Origin: an uncultured Eubacterium sp.
GTDB lineage: Bacteria; Bacillota; Clostridia; Lachnospirales; Lachnospiraceae
Assembly: GCA_945910225.1 (NCBI GenBank)
Contig: CAMDYG010000010.1
Coordinates: forward strand, 1-62,221
Direction: 5' to 3'
Length of the DNA: 62,221 nucleotides
A program made the translations under genes and the position numbers. The notes beneath the pieces are model-generated. The model made no database searches and was not told the DNA's origin. It saw nothing but the letters and a program-made list of their open reading frames with translations. Below are positions 42,315 to 51,114 of this stretch, in pieces. Position 1 is the first letter of the stretch. Each line of letters starts with the position of its first letter.

Positions 42315-43541
42315 GTGAATTTAGAAGAAGCAAAGCTTAAGCTTTCAAAGTACGGACAGGAACAGATATTAAAGTATTATGATGAATTGTCAGAGGCAGA
42401 GAAGACAGCACTCCTTGAACAGATAGACAGGACTGATATGGAAGTGTTGTCTGCTATAGAGCATAAGTCTGAGCTGGTAAAGAAGGGGATAATCACACCA
42501 CTTGATGCCATGGAACTTGATGAAATAGGAGCTGATTATGATACATTTAAGAATACAGGTGTAGAGGCAATTAAAGCTGGAAAGGTTGGAGCAATTCTTC
42601 TTGCAGGTGGAATGGGAACAAGACTTGGCTCTGATAATCCTAAGGGTATGTATAACGTAGGTGTTAATAAGGAACTTTATATATTCGAATGTCTTATTAA
42701 CAATCTTATGGATGTTGTTAAAGAAACAGGGACATATATACATTTATTCGTTATGACAAGCGAGAAGAATAACGATGCAACAGTGGGATTTTTCAATGAA
42801 AAGAATTTCTTTGGATACAAGAGTGAATATGTACATTTCTTCAAGCAGGAGATGGCTGCAGCTACTGATTATGATGGTAGAATATATCTTGAGGAAAAGG
42901 GTAGAATGGCTACATCACCTAATGGTAATGGAGGCTGGTATATCTCTTTGAAGAAGGCTGGATTAACAGAGGTTCTTGAAAATAATGGAATTGAGTGGCT
43001 GAATGTATTCGCAGTTGATAATGTGCTTCAGAGAATTGCAGATCCTGTATTTATCGGAGCTACAATTGAAAAGCACTGTGCAGTTGGTTCTAAGGTTGTA
43101 AGAAAGGCTGCTCCTGATGAGAAGGTTGGAGTTATGTGTCTTGAGGATGGAAGACCTTCAATTGTTGAATACTATGAACTTACACAGGAAATGATGGATG
43201 CTAAGAATGCAAAGGGAGATCCTGCATATAATTTCGGAGTAATACTTAATTATCTGTTTAAGGTTTCTGATCTGGAGAAAATTGTTGGAAAGAATCTTCC
43301 ATTACATATCGTTGAGAAGAAGATTCCTTACATAGATGAGAATGGCAATCTTGTTAAACCAGACAAGCCTAATGGATATAAGTTCGAGGGACTTGTACTT
43401 GATATGATTCATGAACTTGATAGCTGTCTGCCATTTGAAGTTGTAAGAGAGAAAGAATTTGCACCTATCAAGAATGCAACAGGAGTTGATTCAGTTGAGT
43501 CAGCAAGAGAACTTCTTAAGAAGAATGGTGTTGCAATTTAG
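42315..43541 (+). CDS. UTP-dependent sugar-1-phosphate uridylyltransferase (UDPGP family)
   Basis: 408 residues from the GTG at 42315 (GAGGG 8 bases upstream; a GTG at 42300 is in frame but without a good site). The nucleotide-binding signature ILLAGGMGTRLGSDNPKGMYNVG is that of eukaryotic-type UDP-N-acetylhexosamine or UDP-glucose pyrophosphorylases. Supporting blocks are TSPNGNGGWY, VFAVDNVLQRIADPVFIG and YNFGVILNYLF. It would form UDP-GlcNAc, UDP-GalNAc or UDP-glucose; the preferred sugar cannot be told by eye. UDP-sugars feed cell-wall and exopolysaccharide synthesis. Confidence 0.85.
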   Translation: MNLEEAKLKLSKYGQEQILKYYDELSEAEKTALLEQIDRTDMEVLSAIEHKSELVKKGIITPLDAMELDEIGADYDTFKNTGVEAIKAGKVGAILLAGGMGTRLGSDNPKGMYNVGVNKELYIFECLINNLMDVVKETGTYIHLFVMTSEKNNDATVGFFNEKNFFGYKSEYVHFFKQEMAAATDYDGRIYLEEKGRMATSPNGNGGWYISLKKAGLTEVLENNGIEWLNVFAVDNVLQRIADPVFIGATIEKHCAVGSKVVRKAAPDEKVGVMCLEDGRPSIVEYYELTQEMMDAKNAKGDPAYNFGVILNYLFKVSDLEKIVGKNLPLHIVEKKIPYIDENGNLVKPDKPNGYKFEGLVLDMIHELDSCLPFEVVREKEFAPIKNATGVDSVESARELLKKNGVAI

Positions 43542-43568
43542 TATATTTTGGTGTATGTTAATAATAGG

Positions 43569-43663
43569 TGCTGTGCAACTGGCGGAAGATGCCTGATGGG
43601 CATTGTGGGATAACCCACAGGGAGTACAGTTTATATTAAGAAAAAGCCGACCGCCTGGGCAAC
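43569..43663 (+). promoter_or_regulatory. ZTP (pfl motif) riboswitch
   Basis: Class landmarks appear in order: GTGCTGTGCAACTGGCGGA, then a hairpin built on GTGGGA-TAA-CCCAC followed by GGGAG, a variable linker, and the hallmark GCCGACCGCCTGGGCA (43646-43661). This matches the pfl/ZTP consensus (Rfam RF01750). The RNA senses ZTP/ZMP, which builds up when 10-formyl-tetrahydrofolate runs short. It precedes exactly the genes that consume ZMP and formyl-folate, which supports the call. Confidence 0.92.
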
Positions 43664-43699
43664 GCAAAGTAAAAAGCTGCGTTCCCAGGTGGTCTTTTT
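43649..43699 (+). terminator. ZTP riboswitch expression-platform terminator
   Basis: GACCGCCTGGG (43649-43659), part of the aptamer's conserved 3' segment, pairs with CCCAGGTGGTC (43684-43694). The stem is extended by AACGCA/TGCGTT and followed by TTTTT. Ligand binding would hold the left arm and prevent termination, so high ZTP should turn the purine genes on. Confidence 0.9.
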
Positions 43700-43795
43700 G
43701 CGCGAGTGGAGATGAGAATAGAAGTGAAAATTCACAATCATGCTTGCATGGATTGAGGATTTTTCACGGATATTCTCATCGCTACTCGCGCAAAA
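43696..43795. repeat. 100-base near-perfect palindrome downstream of the ZTP terminator
   Basis: A 25-base arm at 43696-43720 matches the inverse of 43771-43795 at 23 of 25 positions. The interior continues as a stem (TGAAAA/TTTTTCA, CAATC/GATTG, TGC/GCA), making one hairpin about 100 bases long. It shares its first T residues with the riboswitch terminator and lies wholly between it and the purine gene. An ORF could be drawn through it but is not credible. It resembles a miniature palindromic mobile repeat. Confidence 0.7.
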
Positions 43796-43843
43796 GAACT
43801 ATGAATAACGAATGCAGTCAACACATTTAACAGGAGGTCATTT

Positions 43844-44563
43844 ATGACAATTAAGAATCTTTCAGAAGAATTATCAGGCTGTGCATATCCAGGAAGAGGT
43901 ATTGTTGCCGGTATGTCAGAAGATGGTAAGAAAGCTGTATCAGCTTATTTTATTATGGGAAGAAGTGAGAGCAGCCGTAACCGTGTATTTGTACAGGATG
44001 GAGAGGGTATCAGAACAGAAGCATTTGATCCATCAACACTTTTAGTTGCACCAGAACTTATTATATATGCACCTGTCAGAGTGCTTGGCAATAACACTAT
44101 TGTTACTAATGGGGATCAGACTGACACAGTTTATGATGGCCTTTCAGAAGGAAAAACATTTGAGGAGTCTTTAAGAGAAAGAAAATACGAGCATGATGCG
44201 CCTAATTATACTCCAAGAATCTCAAGTGTCCTTCATATAGAGAACAAGGAATATGCATATGCAATGTCTATATTAAAGAGTCATAATGGTAATCCTGATA
44301 TCTGCGAGAGACATACATATACTTATGATGCTGCAGTTGCAGGAGAAGGACATTATATCCATACATATATGGGAGATGGAAGTCCACTTCCAAGCTATGA
44401 GGGAGAACCTACATGGGTTAAGATATCTGGTGACATTGAAGAATTCACTCAGATGATCTGGAATAATCTTAATGCAGATAATAAGGTTTCACTTTTTGTA
44501 AGATATATTGATATTGCTACAGGTGAATATGAAACAAGAATAATCAACAAGAATGTAAAGTAA
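43844..44563 (+). CDS. purO: IMP cyclohydrolase, PurO-type
   Basis: 239 residues with AGGAGGT upstream. The sequence follows the archaeal-type IMP cyclohydrolase family: YPGRGIVAGMSEDGKKAVSAYFIMGRSESSRNRVF, then the NGDQTDTVYDGL and YTPRISSV blocks. It closes FAICAR to IMP, the last step of purine synthesis. In most bacteria this is the N-terminal half of PurH; here it is an unrelated fold in a separate gene. It is directly followed by the formyltransferase, and both are under the ZTP riboswitch. Confidence 0.88.
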   Translation: MTIKNLSEELSGCAYPGRGIVAGMSEDGKKAVSAYFIMGRSESSRNRVFVQDGEGIRTEAFDPSTLLVAPELIIYAPVRVLGNNTIVTNGDQTDTVYDGLSEGKTFEESLRERKYEHDAPNYTPRISSVLHIENKEYAYAMSILKSHNGNPDICERHTYTYDAAVAGEGHYIHTYMGDGSPLPSYEGEPTWVKISGDIEEFTQMIWNNLNADNKVSLFVRYIDIATGEYETRIINKNVK

Positions 44564-44598
44564 TTTAAAATAAAATTAAATTATAAGGAGAAAGAAAT

Positions 44599-45774
44599 AT
44601 GAACGAATTTCAGTTAAAATACGGATGCAATCCTAATCAGAAACCTTCAAGAATATTTATGGCAGACGGAAGCGACCTTCCAGTAGAGATTCTTAACGGA
44701 AGACCAGGATATATTAATTTCCTTGATGCATTTAACGGATATCAGCTTGTTAAGGAGTTAAAGAAGGCTACAGGACTTCCAGCAGCTACATCATTCAAAC
44801 ATGTATCTCCAGCAGGTGCTGCAGTAGGACTTCCTCTTACAGATGTTGAGAAGAAGATTTACTGGGTTGATGAGACAATCGGTGAATTGAGTCCAATTGC
44901 ATGCGCATATGCAAGAGCAAGAGGCGCGGACAGGATGTCTTCTTTTGGCGATTTTATATCATTATCAGATGTGTGTGACGCTGCTACAGCAAAGCTTATC
45001 CAGCATGAGGTTTCAGATGGTATTGTTGCTCCAGGTTACGAGCCAGAGGCACTCGAGATATTAAAGTCTAAGAAAAAGGGAAATTATAATATTATTAAGA
45101 TTGATCCTGAGTATAAGCCTGAGCCAATTGAGAGAAAACAGGTATTTGGCGTAACATTTGAACAGGGAAGAAATGAGTTTGTTATTGATAAGGAGCTTTT
45201 ATCAAATGTTGTTACAGAGAACAAGGAAATTCCTGAATCAGCTAAGATTGATATGATTATTGCTCTTATTACACTTAAGTATACACAGTCTAATTCTGTA
45301 TGCTATGTTAAGAATGGACAGGCAATCGGTATCGGTGCAGGACAGCAGTCAAGAATACATTGTACAAGACTTGCAGGTCAGAAGGCTGATAACTGGTATC
45401 TGCGTCAGAATCCAAAGGTTCTTAATCTTCCATTTAAGGAAGGCGTTGGACGTGCTGACAGAGATAATGCAATTGACCTTTATATCGGTGATGAGTATGA
45501 AGATATTCTCAATGACTGGGAGAGAGTATTCACAGAGAAACCGTCTGTATTCACAGTTGAAGAAAAGAAAGAATGGCTTGCCGGTAATAAAGATGTGACA
45601 ATCGGCTCAGATGCATTCTTCCCATTTGGAGATAATATTGAGAGAGCATACAAATCAGGTGTTAAGTATGTTGCACAGCCAGGAGGATCTGTAAGAGATG
45701 AGCAGGTAATAGAGACAGCTAATAAACATGGAATGGCTATGTGCTTCACAGGAATGAGATTATTCCATCACTAA
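44599..45774 (+). CDS. purH: stand-alone AICAR formyltransferase
   Basis: 391 residues with AAGGAGA upstream. It corresponds to the C-terminal AICAR transformylase half of PurH only: QLKYGCNPNQKPSRIF, ATSFKHVSPAGAAVGLPL (the family's K-H pair), YARARGADRMSSFGDFISLSD, IGIGAGQQSRIHCTRLAG and FFPFGDNIERA. The inosinicase half is missing because the preceding PurO-type gene supplies it. The enzyme adds a formyl group from 10-formyl-tetrahydrofolate to AICAR (ZMP), consuming the riboswitch ligand. The gene symbol is used for the function, not for the usual fusion. Confidence 0.9.
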   Translation: MNEFQLKYGCNPNQKPSRIFMADGSDLPVEILNGRPGYINFLDAFNGYQLVKELKKATGLPAATSFKHVSPAGAAVGLPLTDVEKKIYWVDETIGELSPIACAYARARGADRMSSFGDFISLSDVCDAATAKLIQHEVSDGIVAPGYEPEALEILKSKKKGNYNIIKIDPEYKPEPIERKQVFGVTFEQGRNEFVIDKELLSNVVTENKEIPESAKIDMIIALITLKYTQSNSVCYVKNGQAIGIGAGQQSRIHCTRLAGQKADNWYLRQNPKVLNLPFKEGVGRADRDNAIDLYIGDEYEDILNDWERVFTEKPSVFTVEEKKEWLAGNKDVTIGSDAFFPFGDNIERAYKSGVKYVAQPGGSVRDEQVIETANKHGMAMCFTGMRLFHH

Positions 45775-45827
45775 TATCTGTCTGTACAGAATGAGTACAT
45801 GAAAATGTCGACAATTACTTATATTCA

Positions 45828-45856
45828 TTGACTTTGAACTCGTAATTTGTTAAAAT
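45828..45856 (+). promoter_or_regulatory. promoter of the PocR-type receptor gene
   Basis: TTGACT (45828-45833) and TAAAAT (45851-45856) with a 17-base spacer, ending about 43 bases before the start codon. Confidence 0.7.
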
Positions 45857-45899
45857 CCATTCAATAAATTATGTGACAATTGAAAAAGAGGTGGTTTTC

Positions 45900-46685
45900 A
45901 TGAAGATTCAGGATTTTGCAGATATGAAGCGTTTTGAATCGATTATGTCTGACTGGGCTAAAGCAACGGGACTAGCAACAGTCGCTGTTGGAGCTGATGG
46001 AAAGTACATTTCCGGATGTTACAACTTTACAGACTTTTGTATAAAGCTTACAAGAGGAAGCAAGGAAGGTTGCAGAAGATGTGAAAAGTGTGATGCTGAA
46101 GGACAGGGAGTTTATCATTGTCATGCCGGACTCGTGGATTTTGGTATACCGCTTAAGCTAAGTGATGGTACAGTGCTTGGCTCGGTAATTGGAGGTCAGG
46201 TTCTGCCTGAGAATCCGAATGAAGAAAAGTTTAGAAGTGTTGCCAGAGAACTGGGGATTAATGAGGATGAGTATATTGAGGCGTTAAGAAAGGTTACAGT
46301 CAGAACAGAGGATGAGATTAATGCAGCAGCTAATCTGTTAGGCGCAGTACTTAATAATTTTATTAATTCAGAATATAATTCTAAGTATAATGGTGAATTG
46401 ATTTCTAAGCTCACAGGAGGCGTTAGGGACTGTGAAGAGTATGTAAGGGATATTAAAGAGATTACCAAACAGCTCGACGGAATACAGAGAAGGCAGAATA
46501 TTCTGGCACTTAATGCGTCTATTGAAGCAGCAAGGGCTGGTGAGGCTGGACGAGGTTTTTCTGTAGTTGCACTTGAAGTAGGAAAGTTAGCCAAGAGCTG
46601 TACTGAACTTAACAACAGGATAACATCTACTGTAGAGAATATATCAGAGGTTATACATGATATGGCAGACATAGGCAATAAGTAA
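45900..46685 (+). CDS. soluble PocR-domain chemoreceptor-like protein
   Basis: 261 residues from the ATG at 45900 (GAGGTGG upstream). The N-terminal half is a PocR sensory domain ([62 protein letters not shown]), whose Cys cluster and His residues can bind a metal or cofactor. The C-terminal 90 residues contain the methyl-accepting signalling tip: [35 protein letters not shown]. There are no membrane segments, and the signalling domain is much shorter than the usual 250 residues. It could be a cytoplasmic chemoreceptor or a signalling adaptor that no longer contacts CheA fully. It is a single-gene unit. Confidence 0.82.
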   Translation: MKIQDFADMKRFESIMSDWAKATGLATVAVGADGKYISGCYNFTDFCIKLTRGSKEGCRRCEKCDAEGQGVYHCHAGLVDFGIPLKLSDGTVLGSVIGGQVLPENPNEEKFRSVARELGINEDEYIEALRKVTVRTEDEINAAANLLGAVLNNFINSEYNSKYNGELISKLTGGVRDCEEYVRDIKEITKQLDGIQRRQNILALNASIEAARAGEAGRGFSVVALEVGKLAKSCTELNNRITSTVENISEVIHDMADIGNK

Positions 46686-46699
46686 TCCAAAGTATGCAG

Positions 46700-46746
46700 A
46701 GCGAATGTTAACCTAAGCGTGAAGCTTGGTTGACATTCGCTTTTTT
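46700..46746 (+). terminator. terminator after the PocR-type receptor gene
   Basis: A stem of about 19 bp (46700-46718 with 46723-46741, one mismatch) encloses a GTGA tetraloop and runs into TTTTTT. Confidence 0.92.
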
Positions 46747-46790
46747 CAGTTCTATAATCATAAGAAATATTTTTGAAAGAGGTATATAGT

Positions 46791-47753
46791 ATGACAGCAT
46801 TAGAACTGGCAGAAGAGATTATTAACGGAAGAAGAATTACAAGACAGGATGATTTATCTTTTTTTCTTAAATGTGATTTAGATGAGCTGTGTGAAGGTGC
46901 TGACAGAATAAGAAAGCATTTTGTTGGAGACAGGGTTGACTTGTGCTCTATAATTAATGGAAGAAGTGGTAAATGTCCAGAGGATTGTAAGTATTGTGCC
47001 CAGTCAGCACATAATCATACAGATTGTGAAGTGTATGATTTTCTTCCGGAAGAGGATATCGTCAATGCATGCAGACTGAATGAGAGGGAGGGCGTTGACC
47101 GTTTCTCAATAGTTACGGCAGGAAAATCTCTTACAGGAGAAGAATTTGATAAAGCAATACATGCTTATGAGACCATGAATAAGGAATGTGACATTGAATT
47201 ATGTGCTTCTATGGGATTTCTTAATGCCAAGCAGCTTCACAGGCTTCATGAAGCAGGAGTTACAAGCTATCATCATAATATTGAAACTTCCAGAAGAAAT
47301 TTTTCTAATATATGCACTACACATACTTATGATATGAAGATTGAGACTTTAAAGCTTGTAAAAGCAGAAGGTATGTGGGCATGTTCGGGTGGTATCATAG
47401 GAATGGGAGAAGATTGGGAAGACAGACTTGATATGGCAATAAGCCTTGCTGAGGTTGGAGTTGATTCAATCCCACTCAATGCACTTATGCCTATTAAGGG
47501 AACTCCTCTCGAGAACGAAAGAAGACTTACTGAGCCAGAGATATTAAGAACAATAGCATTTTTCAGATTCATTAACCCGGAAGCCGATATAAGACTTGGC
47601 GCTGGAAGAGCACTTCTTACAGGAGATGGAATAAAAGCTTTCCAGTCTGGTGCATCTGCTACAATTACTGGCAATATGCTGACTACTGTGGCATGTGCTA
47701 CAATCAGAAGCGATAAAAACATGTTAAAGGACATTGGAAGAGAGACAAAATGA
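46791..47753 (+). CDS. bioB: biotin synthase
   Basis: 320 residues from the ATG at 46791 (GAAAGAGG upstream; an in-frame TTG at 46773 is less likely). The radical SAM motif CX3CX2C is at Cys62, Cys66 and Cys69 (KCPEDCKYCAQSAHN, the BioB-specific context). Other landmarks are YHHNIETSRR, the SGGIIGMGE glycine motif and the late IRLGAGR-type block (ADIRLGAGRALL) with the Arg ligand of the second cluster. It inserts sulfur into dethiobiotin. No other biotin gene is in the window. Its last bases overlap the next gene start (ATGA), coupling it to an ABC importer. Confidence 0.97.
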   Translation: MTALELAEEIINGRRITRQDDLSFFLKCDLDELCEGADRIRKHFVGDRVDLCSIINGRSGKCPEDCKYCAQSAHNHTDCEVYDFLPEEDIVNACRLNEREGVDRFSIVTAGKSLTGEEFDKAIHAYETMNKECDIELCASMGFLNAKQLHRLHEAGVTSYHHNIETSRRNFSNICTTHTYDMKIETLKLVKAEGMWACSGGIIGMGEDWEDRLDMAISLAEVGVDSIPLNALMPIKGTPLENERRLTEPEILRTIAFFRFINPEADIRLGAGRALLTGDGIKAFQSGASATITGNMLTTVACATIRSDKNMLKDIGRETK

Positions 47754-48805
47754 ACAGATTAACAAGATATTTAAAAATAGGAATGAGTTTGTTACTTACA
47801 GCGACTTTTTTCTTAGGAATAACAACAGGATTAACAGGATGTGGAAACAATTCAAAACAAAAAGATTCTAAAAATATTGATACATTCAGAATAATGATTG
47901 CCCCATATCAAGATGCAGATACATTGCTCACGGGGCTTGAACCTCTTGGAGGTATGATTAAATCCGAACTTGAAGCGCAGGGATTTAGCATTGGCAATAT
48001 TGATATTACAGTTGGAACTTCATATAGTGCGGTTGGAGAAGCATTAAGTGCGGGAACTGCAGACGCCGGATTTATCTCTGGAGGAACATATGTTACATAT
48101 GATGATGATTGTGATGTTTTACTTACAGCATTAAGAAAAGCTGTTAATAAAGATTCTCTTGATGCAAGAGACTGGAATGATGGCACGGAAGAGAAGTTTA
48201 CAGACAATCTTACAACGTATTATCGTTCAGTAATTCTTGCAGGTCCAAGTAAAAAAGGACAGGAACTTGCTGCTAAGATTAATGCAGGGCAGAAACTTAC
48301 ATGGGATGAACTTAATAGTGCTACATGGGCTGTCATGGGGGCTTCATCAGCTTCAGGGTATATATATCCAAGTCTGTGGCTGTACAATAATTATGGTAAG
48401 CAGATAAGTGACCTTAATAATGTTGTCCAGTCAGATTCTTATACAACATCCATGTCAAGGCTTGCATCAGGACAGGTTGATGTAATAGTAGGATTTGCCC
48501 ATATCAGGGCTAAATATGCTGATAACTGGATCAGTAAATTTGGAGGAACGGACGATTGTTACAGGCAGACTAATGTTTTGGCAGTGACAGATCAGATAAT
48601 GGATGATACAATATGTGTTAGTAAAAGTTCTTCTATAATGTCAGATGATTTTAAAGAGGCATTTGCTAATGCAATGATTAATATTGGTAATAGCGAGGAA
48701 GGACTTAAAACATTAAATGTATTAAGTCATATTGGTTATCAGAAAGCGCAAAGCTCTGATTATGATGCAGAGAGAGCAGCACAGAATATGCTTAAGAACA
48801 AATAA
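47750..48805 (+). CDS. phnD: PhnD-like ABC importer substrate-binding lipoprotein
   Basis: 351 residues. A lipoprotein signal ends at TGLTGC. The mature protein follows the PhnD/phosphonate-binding pattern: DTFRIMIAPYQDADTLLTGLEPLGGMIKSELEAQGF, TVGTSYSAVGEALSAGTADAGFISGGTYV, and ATWAVMGASSASGYIYPSLWLYNNYG with the Ser-rich ligand loop. Classic members bind phosphonates, phosphite or phosphate, but the family also includes binders of unrelated ligands. The four-base overlap with bioB makes a link to biotin or its precursor worth testing. The ATPase and permease follow directly. Confidence 0.83.
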   Translation: MNRLTRYLKIGMSLLLTATFFLGITTGLTGCGNNSKQKDSKNIDTFRIMIAPYQDADTLLTGLEPLGGMIKSELEAQGFSIGNIDITVGTSYSAVGEALSAGTADAGFISGGTYVTYDDDCDVLLTALRKAVNKDSLDARDWNDGTEEKFTDNLTTYYRSVILAGPSKKGQELAAKINAGQKLTWDELNSATWAVMGASSASGYIYPSLWLYNNYGKQISDLNNVVQSDSYTTSMSRLASGQVDVIVGFAHIRAKYADNWISKFGGTDDCYRQTNVLAVTDQIMDDTICVSKSSSIMSDDFKEAFANAMINIGNSEEGLKTLNVLSHIGYQKAQSSDYDAERAAQNMLKNK

Positions 48806-48839
48806 CAGCTTTATAAGACAGCTTAGAAAGTAGGTATAT

Positions 48840-49586
48840 ATGCTGCAGGTTGCGAATGTAAGCAAGGTATATAAGAATAAATATAAGGCACTGGATGATG
48901 TCAGCTTTATTGTAGAGCAGGGAGAATTTGTGTCTGTAATTGGAAAGAGTGGTGCTGGAAAGACCACTCTTTTCAGGCTTTTAAATGGAATGATGCGTCC
49001 AAGTTCTGGTACAATTATTGTGGATGATGAGGATTTTGGAAGATTAAAGGGCAGAGGGAAAAGAAAAATACAACGCAGAATAGGAACTATATATCAGGAT
49101 TTCTGCCTTGTTGATAATATGACATGTTTTGATAATGTTCTTAATGGTGCATTGCCACAAAGAAATGCGTTACAGGCACTTTTAGGGATATTTACCAGAG
49201 AACAGAAGAAAAAGGCCATGCAGCTTCTTGAAGAAGTTGGACTAAAAGAAAAAATACAATCGTATGCAAAAGATTTATCGGGAGGACAGAAACAGCGTGT
49301 TGCGATTGCAAGAGCGCTTATGCAGGAACCTGAGATGATTCTTGCAGATGAACCAGTTGCATCTCTTGATCCATATACAGCAAGACAGATTACAGAACTT
49401 CTTGTAAAACTGAAAGAAGAAAGAAATATAACAGTGATTATGAATAGTCATTCAGTTGAACTTGCTGTTAAACAATCTGATCGTGTTATAGGTATTGCAG
49501 ATGGGAGAATTGTTATAGACAAGCCATCTGAACAGATATCAGATGATGATATTAAATATGTATATGGTGGTGCTTATGAACAGTGA
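48840..49586 (+). CDS. phnC: PhnC-like ABC importer ATP-binding protein
   Basis: 248 residues. A complete ABC ATPase: Walker A GKSGAGKTT (35-43), Q-loop in GTIYQDFCLV, signature LSGGQKQRVAIARAL, Walker B MILADEPVASLD, and the switch His in IMNSHSVELA. The opening LQVANVSKVYKNKYKALDDVSF and the MMRPSSGTI block are PhnC-like. It overlaps the permease gene by 11 bases. It powers the importer whose binding protein is encoded just upstream. Confidence 0.9.
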   Translation: MLQVANVSKVYKNKYKALDDVSFIVEQGEFVSVIGKSGAGKTTLFRLLNGMMRPSSGTIIVDDEDFGRLKGRGKRKIQRRIGTIYQDFCLVDNMTCFDNVLNGALPQRNALQALLGIFTREQKKKAMQLLEEVGLKEKIQSYAKDLSGGQKQRVAIARALMQEPEMILADEPVASLDPYTARQITELLVKLKEERNITVIMNSHSVELAVKQSDRVIGIADGRIVIDKPSEQISDDDIKYVYGGAYEQ

Positions 49587-51114
49587 ATATAGAAGGAAAT
49601 ATATAAGAACAATTGTCTGGATGTCTGCACTGGCAATATTTATATGGTCTGTATATTTTACGGGTTTTGATATTAATGTACTTATGCAGAGAGGAAATCA
49701 GGCTGTTATATTTGTGAAGAGAATGATACCTCCGGATACATCATATGCACATAAAATTATCACACCACTGATAATGACAATAAAGATGTCAGTTGCAGGT
49801 ACATTTATTGGCGCTATAGCAGGGCTGCTATGTGCTTTTTTTTATGCGGATAACATGATTGATTTAAAAATTGTGCGTTATCCGTTACATGTTATAGTAC
49901 AGCTGGTGCGCACAGTTCCGGTACTGATAATTGCATTGATATGTACTTTTATATGGGGCATAGGTGCTGGTGCGGGCACAATTGCAATTGCTGTTTCAAC
50001 ATGGGCTGTTATGACAAGAATAGGTGGAGAGGATATAGAGAATCTTTCACTGAATGCATATAATGCAATTGTTGCATCAGGAGCGGGAAAATTTACAGCA
50101 TTTATAAGAACAATACTTGTGCAACTGTTACAGGGATACTTAAATAATGTGCTATATATACTTGAAGCTAATGTAAGACATGCAGCAATATTAGGATATG
50201 TTGGAGCTGGTGGAATAGGTCTTATCCTTAATGAAAAAATATCGTGGCGTGAGTATGATAAAGTGGGAATGATACTTGTCATGCTTTTTGCAGCGGTTAT
50301 GCTGATAGAAGGAATGAGCATGTTCCTTAAAGCATATCTTGATGGGACTATAAGGAAAAGAAGAATAATTAGTTATATAATAGTGGCGGCGATGGCAGTC
50401 CTGTTTCTGTATAGTATATCTGCAATAAAATATATAAAAGTTTCAAAGAATGGAATGAGAATTGCAGCGGCAATATTTAATGGAATCATTCATCCTGACT
50501 GGAATTATCTTTTTATGCCTGGCAAGAGCGGTGTTATCTATCTTATGATAGAAACAGTGGCAATTGCGGTTGTTGGAACAGTTATAGGTGCAGCAGCGGC
50601 TCTTATATTAACATTTGTTAATTCATCAAGATTTATGCCAGGGGTTGTGGCTGTGGCAGGAAGAATTCTAGTAATGATGATCAGAACTGTGCCGGTATAT
50701 GTATATGGACTTATTTTTATAAGGGTTACTGGTCCGGGTAGTTTTGCAGGTGTGCTTACAATTGCAATGTGCAGTATAGGCCTGCTTACCAAAAGATTTA
50801 CAGTTGCCGTTGATTCGTGGGATATGTCAGCGTGGAATGCATATAGGAATTCTGGGATTGGAATAATTGCAAGACTGAAATATACATGTCTGACGGAGAT
50901 AATGCCGCAATTAAAAGATGCATTTATGTACAGACTGGATGTGAACGTAAGATCTGCAAGTACACTTGGACTTGTGGGGGCAGGTGGAATCGGCGCCCCA
51001 CTTATAATGTATATGAACAATTATAGATGGGACGCCGTTGGCTCAATTCTTATTGTGTTGTTTATAGCTGTTCTTGTTATAGAATTCATATCAAGAAGGC
51101 TTAATAAGATTTAA
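49576..51114 (+). CDS. phnE: fused double PhnE-like permease
   Basis: 512 residues from the ATG at 49576 (GGTGG upstream, overlapping the ATPase gene). Two complete permease modules are joined: each has about six helices and its own cytoplasmic coupling loop, seen as AAILGYVGAGGIGLIL near residue 210 and ASTLGLVGAGGIGAPL near residue 470. Usually PhnE is about 270 residues and acts as a dimer, or two genes phnE1/phnE2 are adjacent. Here one polypeptide supplies both halves. The gene overlaps the convergent PAP2 gene by four bases at its 3' end. Confidence 0.88.
   Translation: MNSEYRRKYIRTIVWMSALAIFIWSVYFTGFDINVLMQRGNQAVIFVKRMIPPDTSYAHKIITPLIMTIKMSVAGTFIGAIAGLLCAFFYADNMIDLKIVRYPLHVIVQLVRTVPVLIIALICTFIWGIGAGAGTIAIAVSTWAVMTRIGGEDIENLSLNAYNAIVASGAGKFTAFIRTILVQLLQGYLNNVLYILEANVRHAAILGYVGAGGIGLILNEKISWREYDKVGMILVMLFAAVMLIEGMSMFLKAYLDGTIRKRRIISYIIVAAMAVLFLYSISAIKYIKVSKNGMRIAAAIFNGIIHPDWNYLFMPGKSGVIYLMIETVAIAVVGTVIGAAAALILTFVNSSRFMPGVVAVAGRILVMMIRTVPVYVYGLIFIRVTGPGSFAGVLTIAMCSIGLLTKRFTVAVDSWDMSAWNAYRNSGIGIIARLKYTCLTEIMPQLKDAFMYRLDVNVRSASTLGLVGAGGIGAPLIMYMNNYRWDAVGSILIVLFIAVLVIEFISRRLNKI

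Noticed and set aside
43603..43830. A 75-codon open frame between the UDP-sugar enzyme and purO
   Set aside because: It runs through the ZTP aptamer, terminator and the long palindrome; its translation is dominated by those structures and has no protein-like pattern.
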